Source: an uncultured Lachnospiraceae bacterium
Lineage (GTDB): Bacteria > Bacillota > Clostridia > Lachnospirales > Lachnospiraceae
Direction of reading: 5' to 3'
NCBI GenBank assembly: GCA_910585065.1
Contig: CAJUCG010000118.1
Span: 1-10,154, forward strand
Length of the DNA: 10,154 nt
The position numbers and the translations under genes are program-made. Shown piece by piece: positions 1-6,710 of this stretch (position 1 is the first letter of the stretch; each line of letters starts with the position of its first letter). The notes below the pieces were generated by a model that saw only the letters and a program-made list of their open reading frames with translations, ran no database searches and was not told where the DNA came from.

Positions 1-90
1 CCATATGCTCTTCTTTTCCAATGTCCACTCTAATATTTCCCGTTATTTTACCACTGCTTTTCAAAGTTGCTGTCCTTTCATATTTAGCAT

Positions 91-119
91 ATTATAACAT
101 GGAGAAGTAATACTTGCAA
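91..119 (-). promoter_or_regulatory. Sigma-A promoter for a gene beyond the left edge
   Basis: TTGCAA (119-114) and a perfect TATAAT (96-91) on the minus strand are separated by exactly 17 bp, with an AT-rich stretch upstream. Transcription would start near position 84 and run out of the window. It implies that the next leftward gene has its own promoter in addition to any read-through from GH43. Confidence 0.65.
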
Positions 120-125
120 TTAACT

Positions 126-154
126 ATTATAACTGCTATTTCGCACCCTCTTAA
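126..154 (-). promoter_or_regulatory. Upstream tandem promoter pointing left
   Basis: On the minus strand TTAAGA (154-149) and a perfect TATAAT (131-126) are separated by 17 bp. It lies 20 bp after the GH43 stop and 35 bp upstream of a second, similar promoter. The AT-rich context raises the chance of a fortuitous match. Confidence 0.45.
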
Positions 155-173
155 TCATTTTCCCAATATAAAT

Positions 174-1868
174 TTATAATTTTTCTTCCGCTCTTACTTC
201 GAACCAGTCAAAATCTGCATATTTACCAAAACCAGTTAAATCCTGACAGCAAATGCCAATCATTGCCCCCGTAAACCAACCCTCACTGCAGGCTTCATCC
301 GACAAAAAACTTGCGTTGATGCACGGTCCGATTTTTTTTAGTTTTTGCTCATCCCAGTATCCGTAGAAAAACTGTGCCATTCCCTCACGCACAGTAAGAT
401 GCAAAATCACATCCCGCCCCCCATCAAGCGGAAGATAATCGGTTAAGTACTTATAGTTCTTATTCTCTGATTTTAATAGGCTGATACATTTCCCTATATC
501 TTCATCATGCGAAATATGTAAATACAAATAATTTTCCGTATCATACATAAAGATCAGTCCTGCCATCTGTTTAAATACTTCCGGAGAGAAATCCAGACAG
601 GTTTCTGCCTCCATGTTGTACTCCGTCATTCTGCGCGCGATCAGCGTCTGGGAAAAACGGGATGCCAAACCGCTTCTTCCGTACATTCTAAGCCAGCCCG
701 GACGCGCGGTAAGCGAAATATAGCCTTCATCCATCGGAATGCGAAGGGACTGATAATCCAAAGAAAGTTCGGAGGCATTAAAATCATCGCGGGTAAAGGA
801 ACGAAGTGCGGATTCTTTTTTTTCTGCCATAGTTTCTGTTTCTACAGAATCACTGTTCCATCTTTTTGCACATTCCGGTGCCTGTACCATATCTTTTGGC
901 GTATTTCCGCCGCCTGCTAAGACCAGCCAGTCCTCCTTTGTCCACTCCATTTTCTGGATGGCGGTTTCCCTGCCAAGCATATATCTTCTTGCCCCGGCAA
1001 AGCGCGCCGCATCTTCCGGGTTGCGATCCTTACTCACCCTCCCGCAAAGATGCACAGCATACCATTCGCCATCCTGCGTTTCCACCAGATCGCAGTGCCC
1101 TGCCTTTTGCAAAAGAATATCCTCATGATGCCTTGAAGTCAGAATGGAATAAGCCTCTCCTTCCAGGCGTTTCTCATCCACTGGGCGGTACATCTCATAA
1201 GGTCCCCAGATATTTTTTGCGCGCTGAATGGTCTGTCCATGCCCTTCCCCCGTTCCAGTGTCCGCACAAAATAAATAATACCAGCCATGATGTTTAAAAA
1301 TATGCGGACCTTCTAAAAAAATCCCATCTGCGCAGTAGATATCCCTTACCAGTCCGACCATTTTTTCTGCCTTCGCATCAAACTCCTGAAGAACCAGCCG
1401 CCCCGCATACTTTTTGGGAATTCTATGATCGGTTACCATGCTGACCATATATTTGCGTCCGTCCTCGTCATGAAACAGAGAGGGGTCAAACCCGAAATTA
1501 TTTAGGGGAATTGGCTCCGACCAAGGTCCATTGATATCGCTTGCTGTGACCAGATAATTTTCCGTATCGTACATATTGCAGTAAAATGCCTTTACCACAG
1601 TGTAAACTAAATAAAATTTTCCCTGATCATAGGTCAGGCATGGTGCCCAGACTCCCTGGGAAGATCCCACCCCGCGCAAGTCAAGCTGTGAGATGCGATT
1701 GAGCGGGTAGCCGATAAACTCCCAGTGAATTAAATCTCTTGAATGGTGCAGACGCACCCCCGGCCACCACTCAAATGTTGAGGTGGCAATATAATAATCC
1801 TCCCCCACCCGGATAATTGAAGGATCCGGATGGAACCCGCGAAGGATTGGATTTTGTATTTTCTGCAT
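174..1868 (-). CDS. GH43 beta-xylosidase-type glycoside hydrolase (subfamily 11/12-like)
   Basis: 564 residues, no signal peptide, so probably cytoplasmic release of xylose (or arabinose) from the non-reducing end of imported oligosaccharides. The five-bladed propeller spans about residues 1-310. Its catalytic triad is complete: D15 in GFHPDPS (base), D128 in GFDPSLFHD (pKa modulator) and E186 in LEGPHIF (acid). These match the D14/D127/E186 region of the characterised Selenomonas beta-xylosidase. EWWPGV, GVWAP and GHCDLVETQDGEWY are further family signatures. Residues about 360-560 form the C-terminal beta-sandwich typical of these xylosidases (AGLIFMYDTENYL). The ATG at 1868 has AGGGGAG six bases upstream, and the 12-bp gap to the previous gene indicates translation from one mRNA. 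Substitutions near the active site (SMVTDHRIPK, YCADGIF before the acid) differ from the common motifs, so the aglycone preference may differ. Confidence 0.92.
   Translation of the reverse strand: MQKIQNPILRGFHPDPSIIRVGEDYYIATSTFEWWPGVRLHHSRDLIHWEFIGYPLNRISQLDLRGVGSSQGVWAPCLTYDQGKFYLVYTVVKAFYCNMYDTENYLVTASDINGPWSEPIPLNNFGFDPSLFHDEDGRKYMVSMVTDHRIPKKYAGRLVLQEFDAKAEKMVGLVRDIYCADGIFLEGPHIFKHHGWYYLFCADTGTGEGHGQTIQRAKNIWGPYEMYRPVDEKRLEGEAYSILTSRHHEDILLQKAGHCDLVETQDGEWYAVHLCGRVSKDRNPEDAARFAGARRYMLGRETAIQKMEWTKEDWLVLAGGGNTPKDMVQAPECAKRWNSDSVETETMAEKKESALRSFTRDDFNASELSLDYQSLRIPMDEGYISLTARPGWLRMYGRSGLASRFSQTLIARRMTEYNMEAETCLDFSPEVFKQMAGLIFMYDTENYLYLHISHDEDIGKCISLLKSENKNYKYLTDYLPLDGGRDVILHLTVREGMAQFFYGYWDEQKLKKIGPCINASFLSDEACSEGWFTGAMIGICCQDLTGFGKYADFDWFEVRAEEKL
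528..548 (-). repeat. 21-bp intragenic direct repeat, copy 2 (C-terminal domain)
   Basis: Second copy, encoding MYDTENY at residues 441-447 in the beta-sandwich domain, where a YDTxN strand is normal for the family. See the copy at 1554-1574. Confidence 0.85.
1554..1574 (-). repeat. 21-bp intragenic direct repeat, copy 1 (catalytic domain)
   Basis: This stretch of the GH43 gene is identical at 20 of 21 bases to 528-548, 1026 bp away in the same gene and same frame. It encodes MYDTENY (residues 99-105), and Leu follows in both copies. The only difference is G1569 versus A543, a silent third-codon-position change. Confidence 0.85.
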
Positions 1869-1880
1869 AAAAGCTCCCCT

Positions 1881-4800
1881 TTATTTAAAAATTTTTATTG
1901 AAATTGCGTGTTCTTTTATTTTTTCCCCTGTATTTTCCCCCTGTGATGCATGGAAATCATTCATTCCATTCGCCACTATTTTCCATTTATTTCCATTATT
2001 TTCACTGATGATCAGGGTGGAAAAATCTTCGCAGCAAATTTCTTTTACCTTCCCTGTTTTCTCCCCCGATTCCAAGAGGGTAATAAATTCTGCCTCTCTT
2101 CCGCATACGGTAAAGCTGACTGTTTTTTTTAGCGGTTCCTGCAAAAAATTTGAATTTTCTGCGATCTCCTCCGCAGTAAAATGATCGCTTCGCTGCGGGT
2201 ATCTCGCAATGGTTACCTCGCCAATCTTAGGCCAGGCTCGCCACACCGCACTCTCCGGTGTAAAATCCATAATATCATTGGGATTGACGCGGGAGGACGC
2301 ATCGTGAAAGCGCAGGCAAACCGCGCCCTTTGTCCACGCTGTATGGCAATTGGTGATAAATTGCCCTGCTCCGAACGGATCGCTAAAAAGGCGTTCCCTC
2401 AAAGAAAATATAAGTCCATCCTCATTGTCAAACCTGCCCATTGGATGGTACAGACAGTCGTAGCGATGATTTTGGTTTCCTGCAAGATAGTCCCAGACAA
2501 TACAATAGCCATGAAAAAGCACAAGCAGCCTCCTCTGGAAAACCGGCTCCGAGAATTCCCCGATCTCCCCCTGCCCTCGCGGTTCTTTTGGCATTAAAAT
2601 ATAGCGTCCCTCTTTTTCGCATTTTTCTTTTGGAAAGGAGAGTGGATACGGTGTTTGTCCCCCGTAGGGAGGGTCCATCCATTCCGTGATCGTTTCCGCA
2701 CAGACGGCGCAGAAAGTATCTTTCCCGCCATCCTGCTGCCCTTTTTCCCCCGCTAAATTATCTTCCGTGCAGTTTTCCAGAAAAGCTTCCCCTTTCGGCT
2801 CATAGTAAGTACATCTGCACGACGACGGCTTTTGCATCCGTCCATCCACTACCACCATATTATGTGCCATCGAGGTTTGCACCCACATTTTAAAGAGGAA
2901 GGAAGTATAGCCATACCACGCATATTCATTATTATGAAAGGTTTTTCCCCCGCTAAAAAACGAGGCAAGACTCAATCGATCAAAATGTCCATGATAGCCC
3001 CCATGTACTCCAAATTTTAGCACAACCTGACAGTCCCCACATCTTAAAATACCAAAGCCCGCGCCGGGAAGGAGCAGGGATTCTTTCTCTCTATCTTTTT
3101 GCGCTTCTATTTTCCTATCCAGAAATTTATCTTTATATTTCTTCTTACTCTTCTCTTCCCGCACAAATAAAAGCTCCGGATTTTTTGCCTTCTTTGCAAT
3201 TTTCCTATACTTCTCACCGCCATAAAGATAGTATGCTTTCTGATAAAGTTCTGTAAAATCCTGCTCATTGCTGTCGTTTATCGAAAATAAAATCCCGTCC
3301 TCTGTCAAAAGCTTTGCTGTGCAGTCAAAAAACTCCTTTAGCCCTCTTGTCGCTGAAGTAAATTTTTCAAACCGCGAAAAACTCATGCCGAGGAATGGTT
3401 TTTGATCCTCTGCCCAGCACTCCCGCATCGCCCAGGGCGCGTGCAGAATTTTCCGGTCAAAGGAAGCAGGAACCTTTATCTCCTTAATGGAAATCCCGAA
3501 ATTCTCCGCTGCGTTCGCGATATCAAAAAACAGTTCTCCTGCAAGCCGCACATATCCCGATGCCTCCTCAAAATACATCCCGTCATCAAGAAATACAGAG
3601 GAAATCAGGTCAAACACTCCATTGTATCCGTACAGAAAACGCTCCACCATATTCTGATCCTGCAAGACCATCGCGCAGAGCAGCCCCGCAGCGGATTCCG
3701 CTATTTGGAAATTATTTCCATCTCCATCCGTCAAACGCCAGGAGGCAAAATCCATATAATTGCGCAGACAAAACTCCATTTTCTTATGTTCCTTAAACGT
3801 AAAAAATGGATAAAGCAGATCGTAGCAGATGGCAATGCGGTTAAAAAATTCTGCTTCCTGCACCCAGCCCGCATTCTGTGCGCGGCGCACCTTAAAATCC
3901 CCTTTCTCATACTCTTTTTTTGACTCGATAAATTCAAAATAGGATTTCTCTGTGGAAAGATATCCCTTTTCCTCATCAAGCAAACCAGAAAAAAAGTCCA
4001 TGGACTTTTTTCGATAAATTTCTTTTCCCGTGATTTCTAAGGAAACCACCGCCGCAAAAAGTTCGTTTTGTACATAGGATGGATAGACAAAATCTTTCTC
4101 CTTGGATGGCAGGGGAACTTCCCACTCCTTTGCTCTTTGCAAATATTTTTCCTCGAATGCCGCAAAGAGGATCTTATCGGATAAGATCGCCTCTCTTCGC
4201 GCTTTCCACTGCTTTCTATTTAGCAAAAGATAGGGGTGTTCTCTCCTCCTTACTGTGGAAAATACCAGTGTCCTTGCCTTTTTCGCCTCCCCGTCCGGCA
4301 CAAAAAGAAAATGACTTTTCTCAAGTCCTCCCGCCGGGAGATCCTCCGCTATCAAAATCCTGACAACATACTCTTTGCACTCCCCGGCTTCGAGCAGCAA
4401 ATATGGTTCGTATTTTACCACAAGGCATTCCTTTCCATATCTGCATTGACGGATATTGACAAATCTTTTACGCGCCGCCCGGTTCTCTACAAAAACAGGG
4501 TATTCCACCCACTCTTCCCCATCCCCCGCCCCCGCGCTATAGGCTGCCCGCACAAAGAAATCTCCCATAATGTCCGCTTCCACGCGCTTTAACTGCACAG
4601 GAACGCCCTGTTTTAGGCGTACCAAAACACCGTCCACATAATTTAAAAACGCCCGTACCATCTGTGGAAAATCAAACTGTTCAAATGGGAGTTCCAGAGT
4701 ATGTCCCCCTATTCCCGCTACAAAAATATTTCCGGTAATCGCAGGAAAAAACTCCGGACGCGCAACGGAAAGCGGGATAAGTACCACCTCAAGTTCCGCT

Positions 4801-4940
4801 GTTCCCTCACTTAAAAGTTCCACATAAAGTCTAATCCCTTCCTGCCCTGAAAGGTCCGCCACGGCAGGAAACGCGATACGGTATTCCTCCCCTGCTTTAT
4901 CTAAGCAAATGGAATTCCCCTCAAAAAAAACCTGTTTCAT
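1881..4940 (-). CDS. Heparinase II/III-like polysaccharide lyase family protein, 1019 residues
   Basis: Probably a cytoplasmic lyase, acting by beta-elimination on uronic-acid-containing oligosaccharides. There is no signal peptide and there are many cysteines. Residues 1-230 are beta-rich, about 235-590 are helical like the alpha/alpha toroid of this superfamily, 594-621 is a Lys/Glu-rich linker, and about 622 onward is the beta-sandwich half. Family hallmarks in order: GDGNNFQ (N409/N410), EEASGY (Y463), GGYHGHFDRLS (H650, H652, D654), MAHNMVVVDG (H693, N694), and WDYL...HRYDCLYH (816-832). N409 and Y463 are 54 residues apart, the spacing I recall between the Asn and Tyr of heparinase III and between the His and Tyr of alginate lyase Atu3025; H650 is the probable third residue. 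At 1019 residues it is much longer than those 650-780-residue enzymes. The GH43 gene follows after 12 bp. I cannot assign a CAZy family or substrate; a non-lyase function is possible. Confidence 0.82.
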   Translation of the reverse strand: MKQVFFEGNSICLDKAGEEYRIAFPAVADLSGQEGIRLYVELLSEGTAELEVVLIPLSVARPEFFPAITGNIFVAGIGGHTLELPFEQFDFPQMVRAFLNYVDGVLVRLKQGVPVQLKRVEADIMGDFFVRAAYSAGAGDGEEWVEYPVFVENRAARKRFVNIRQCRYGKECLVVKYEPYLLLEAGECKEYVVRILIAEDLPAGGLEKSHFLFVPDGEAKKARTLVFSTVRRREHPYLLLNRKQWKARREAILSDKILFAAFEEKYLQRAKEWEVPLPSKEKDFVYPSYVQNELFAAVVSLEITGKEIYRKKSMDFFSGLLDEEKGYLSTEKSYFEFIESKKEYEKGDFKVRRAQNAGWVQEAEFFNRIAICYDLLYPFFTFKEHKKMEFCLRNYMDFASWRLTDGDGNNFQIAESAAGLLCAMVLQDQNMVERFLYGYNGVFDLISSVFLDDGMYFEEASGYVRLAGELFFDIANAAENFGISIKEIKVPASFDRKILHAPWAMRECWAEDQKPFLGMSFSRFEKFTSATRGLKEFFDCTAKLLTEDGILFSINDSNEQDFTELYQKAYYLYGGEKYRKIAKKAKNPELLFVREEKSKKKYKDKFLDRKIEAQKDREKESLLLPGAGFGILRCGDCQVVLKFGVHGGYHGHFDRLSLASFFSGGKTFHNNEYAWYGYTSFLFKMWVQTSMAHNMVVVDGRMQKPSSCRCTYYEPKGEAFLENCTEDNLAGEKGQQDGGKDTFCAVCAETITEWMDPPYGGQTPYPLSFPKEKCEKEGRYILMPKEPRGQGEIGEFSEPVFQRRLLVLFHGYCIVWDYLAGNQNHRYDCLYHPMGRFDNEDGLIFSLRERLFSDPFGAGQFITNCHTAWTKGAVCLRFHDASSRVNPNDIMDFTPESAVWRAWPKIGEVTIARYPQRSDHFTAEEIAENSNFLQEPLKKTVSFTVCGREAEFITLLESGEKTGKVKEICCEDFSTLIISENNGNKWKIVANGMNDFHASQGENTGEKIKEHAISIKIFK

Positions 4941-4944
4941 TTTT

Positions 4945-4950
4945 CCTCCC
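4945..4950 (-). promoter_or_regulatory. Ribosome binding site fixing the heparinase-like start
   Basis: GGGAGG on the minus strand ends 4 nt before the ATG at 4940. A TTG four codons upstream (4952) is in frame, but it overlaps this Shine-Dalgarno sequence, so ATG at 4940 is the likelier start. The 4-nt spacing is a little short. Confidence 0.75.
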
Positions 4951-4965
4951 AATCATCGGACACCC

Positions 4966-4981
4966 GTCAGCTTCTACTGAC
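4966..4981 (-). repeat. Short inverted repeat upstream of the heparinase II/III-like gene
   Basis: GTCAG and CTGAC, 5 bp each, are separated by 6 nt, lying 26 bp before the ATG at 4940. It is the only symmetric element I see between the terminator and this gene. I find no convincing -35/-10 pair in 4941-5024, so how this gene is transcribed (read-through of the terminator, or a weak promoter) is open. The repeat is short enough to be chance. Confidence 0.25.
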
Positions 4982-5024
4982 CTATTTTTTCTGCGCCTTT
5001 GTGCACATTGATGCCCATGCGCAT

Positions 5025-5074
5025 AAAAAAGGGCTGCCGCAAAACAGTTTCCATCCTGCTTTGCAGGCAGCCCC
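5025..5074 (-). terminator. Rho-independent terminator after the GH28-like gene
   Basis: On the minus strand GGGCTGCC (5073-5066) pairs with GGCAGCCC (5038-5031). Inside it, after one bulged base, GCAAA pairs with TTTGC, giving a 13-bp interrupted stem around a 16-nt loop. Six T (5030-5025) follow at once. The 5' arm starts 7 nt after the stop codon at 5081-5083. This is a textbook intrinsic terminator. A small competing hairpin, CCTGC-AAA-GCAGG (5067-5055), overlaps its 5' arm. Confidence 0.92.
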
Positions 5075-5080
5075 GCAATC

Positions 5081-6592
5081 TTATTCAAATACTACCTTCT
5101 CCACAAATTCCCCGATATGGAGATTTCCCTCCTCCGGGCAAGTAATATGCCTTCCGCGTACATACAATTCCTTAAACTTCACATCCACGACTTTTTTTTC
5201 CTCATCAAAACCGCAGATCTCGGAAGTAACCTCCCCGTCCCCGGTATACCGGATATTTTCAAACAGGATATGCTCCACCCATTTTCCCGGGATCGGGTTA
5301 TATCTCTTATTCCATTTTATCTGAATATCAAACAGTTTTCCGCGCTCAAACGGCTCCACTCTAATATTTCGGTAAGTAATATTTTTGATGGTGTTCCCGT
5401 CCCCCGCATTGATGCAAAGACAGCCGAGATAATCATCCTGCAGTTCATGATGTTCAAGAATATCAATATCCTCAAACAAAACATTCTCAATCGTGTTCCC
5501 CCCGTTGCCGGAATCGCCATGTGTTCCGATATTGGTCGGGTGCGCCACATCCGCCCAGAGGATGCAGCCCTTTACCTGCACATTTCCAGAATCTCCCAGA
5601 TACTCATATCTTCTTCCATATACGGTAATACAATCATCAGAACTACGCAAAAACACATCCTTGATCAGAACATTTTCACACGCCATCATATTGATGCCGA
5701 CTGACCATCCCATATGGGCAAATCCCCTGACATCCTCAATTACAATATCGTAGACACTGCCCAGGCGGATAATATTGTGCGTCGGATTTAAAATCGTAAC
5801 TCCCTCCACCAACACATGGGCGGAATTGTTGATATCCACACCGCGCAGATAACTTTCCTTTTTCAGATAGCCAAGATAGATAATCCCGCGCCCCATAATG
5901 GAAACATACTGCTCATTTGTTATCCGGAAGGAACCAAGAACCACCGCGCCGCCCTCGATCTCGATCTGGACATGGGAGGGAACATCAAAAATTGAGCCTT
6001 TGATATAGTGCAGTCCCGCCCCAAAGCACAGCACTGCTCCTTTCCCAATCTTTTTTAACCGCTCCGAAAGCTCCGCAGGATCGTGGATAGAAACCCCCTC
6101 CATCGAGATCACATCCTCCGGTCCATTCTCATTCTCCGCCCGAAGTGCCCAGGCTTCCTCAAGGCGCGCTAATCTTCCCCCCTCTAAATAAACCCGCTTT
6201 CCCCCGTTTTTTACGCTGTTTAAATATACCTTTGCTTCCCCCGCCATCAGATGGAGATTGTGAAGGCGATCTCCATTGATCTCAATGGAAAGCTTTGCCG
6301 GTTCCAACAGGAAGAAGGAAATTATATCCCCCTTCCTGCGGAAATGTATCTGTTTGGATGCCGGTCGGATATCGACAGTTTCAATGCCGCACCTTAGGCT
6401 GGTAATTTCACATTCAACTCCGCCTGAAAAATCAAAGTATACAAACGACACTTCCGAGACTGTATGCATATCCACTCTGACTAAATATGCCTCTGTCTCC
6501 TGCCATTCCCCGCCTCTTGCGCGAAGCCTGATCTTAAAATCCTGACTTTTGATAATTCCCTGCGGAACCGCATAAAGCTTCAACCGATCCAT
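5081..6592 (-). CDS. GH28-like right-handed parallel beta-helix glycoside hydrolase (cytoplasmic)
   Basis: 503 residues, no signal peptide. Residues 1-125 look like the beta-sandwich domain that precedes the helix in GH28/GH49-type proteins: the pattern IRPASKQI (75-82), then KLSIEINGD (100-108) and NLHL (112-115). From about residue 185 to the end, repeated short beta-strand turns (VLIKDVFL, NVLFEDIDIL, NITYRNIRV) show a right-handed beta-helix. The acidic pair of GH28 is kept in RSSDDCITVYG (D319, D320). The usual GHG and RIK motifs are not present as such; IGTHGD (355-360) and IQIKW (423-427) stand in similar places. I recall the set SSDDC, LWADVAHP and IGTHG as typical of an uncharacterised GH28-related bacterial group. 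The probable job is hydrolysis of an imported, perhaps uronic-acid-containing, oligosaccharide. It has its own promoter and its own terminator. The fold is secure; the activity is not. Confidence 0.85.
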   Translation of the reverse strand: MDRLKLYAVPQGIIKSQDFKIRLRARGGEWQETEAYLVRVDMHTVSEVSFVYFDFSGGVECEITSLRCGIETVDIRPASKQIHFRRKGDIISFFLLEPAKLSIEINGDRLHNLHLMAGEAKVYLNSVKNGGKRVYLEGGRLARLEEAWALRAENENGPEDVISMEGVSIHDPAELSERLKKIGKGAVLCFGAGLHYIKGSIFDVPSHVQIEIEGGAVVLGSFRITNEQYVSIMGRGIIYLGYLKKESYLRGVDINNSAHVLVEGVTILNPTHNIIRLGSVYDIVIEDVRGFAHMGWSVGINMMACENVLIKDVFLRSSDDCITVYGRRYEYLGDSGNVQVKGCILWADVAHPTNIGTHGDSGNGGNTIENVLFEDIDILEHHELQDDYLGCLCINAGDGNTIKNITYRNIRVEPFERGKLFDIQIKWNKRYNPIPGKWVEHILFENIRYTGDGEVTSEICGFDEEKKVVDVKFKELYVRGRHITCPEEGNLHIGEFVEKVVFE

Positions 6593-6624
6593 TGCGCCCT
6601 GTCCTCTCCTTTGCGTTTGTCTCC

Positions 6625-6652
6625 ATTATAAACGATATCCCAAATAATACAA
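6625..6652 (-). promoter_or_regulatory. Sigma-A promoter for the beta-helix (GH28-like) gene
   Basis: On the minus strand a perfect TATAAT -10 (6630-6625) follows a weak TTGTAT -35 (6652-6647) with a 16-bp spacer. Transcription would start near 6618, giving a 5' leader of roughly 25 nt that contains AGGAGAGG ahead of the ATG at 6592. The good -10 with a poor -35 below a direct repeat suggests activation by a bound regulator. Confidence 0.65.
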
Positions 6653-6668
6653 GAGGGGAATCCACCTA

Positions 6669-6703
6669 TTTCCGGCGATCATAACCATTTTTTTCCGGCA
6701 ATC
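6669..6703 (-). promoter_or_regulatory. Direct repeat, candidate activator operator
   Basis: Two copies of TTTCCGGC(G/A)ATC on the plus strand, at 6669-6680 and 6692-6703, match at 11 of 12 positions and repeat with a 23-bp period, close to two helical turns. They are same-orientation repeats, not a palindrome. They begin 8 bp after the binding-protein stop and end 16 bp upstream of the -35 region of the promoter at 6625-6652. Same-face direct repeats just above a weak -35 are the usual arrangement for activators such as AraC/XylS-family regulators. The regulator itself is not encoded in this window, and its identity is inference. Confidence 0.5.
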
Positions 6704-6710
6704 TCTTTTG

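Larger units (their letters stand above)
1..173 (-). other. Intergenic region downstream of GH43; no gene resolved
   Basis: I see no hairpin plus T-run terminator after the GH43 stop, so its transcript may continue leftward. Apart from the two promoter-like sequences, the minus-strand leader from about position 84 to 1 holds a six-codon ATG ORF (78-58) and possible starts of a longer gene: GTG near 28 and ATG at 4-2, the latter with only GAAGAG close upstream. Neither start is well supported. A perfect 12-bp AT palindrome (167-178) overlaps the GH43 stop codon. Confidence 0.5.

Noticed and set aside
167..178. Perfect 12-bp palindrome TATAAATTTATA over the GH43 stop codon
   Set aside because: Pure A/T palindromes of this length are common in AT-rich DNA, and there is no GC stem that would make it a terminator.
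3402..3923. 173-codon plus-strand ORF opposite the heparinase-like gene
   Set aside because: Antisense to conserved family motifs on the minus strand; no domain signature of its own.
4729..4740. Third copy of the TTTCCGG-type operator motif inside the heparinase-like gene
   Set aside because: TTTCCGGTAATC matches at 11 of 12 positions to one operator copy but lies in coding sequence, stands alone without a partner at 23 bp, and is likely chance.
5117..5704. 195-codon plus-strand ORF opposite the GH28-like gene
   Set aside because: Shadow of a well-supported beta-helix protein; no recognisable domain and no suitable ribosome binding site.
6605..6622. Possible catabolite-repression (cre) site near the GH28-like promoter
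   Set aside because: The CG-centred sequence ACAAACGCAAAG departs too far from the cre consensus, with neither flank matching.
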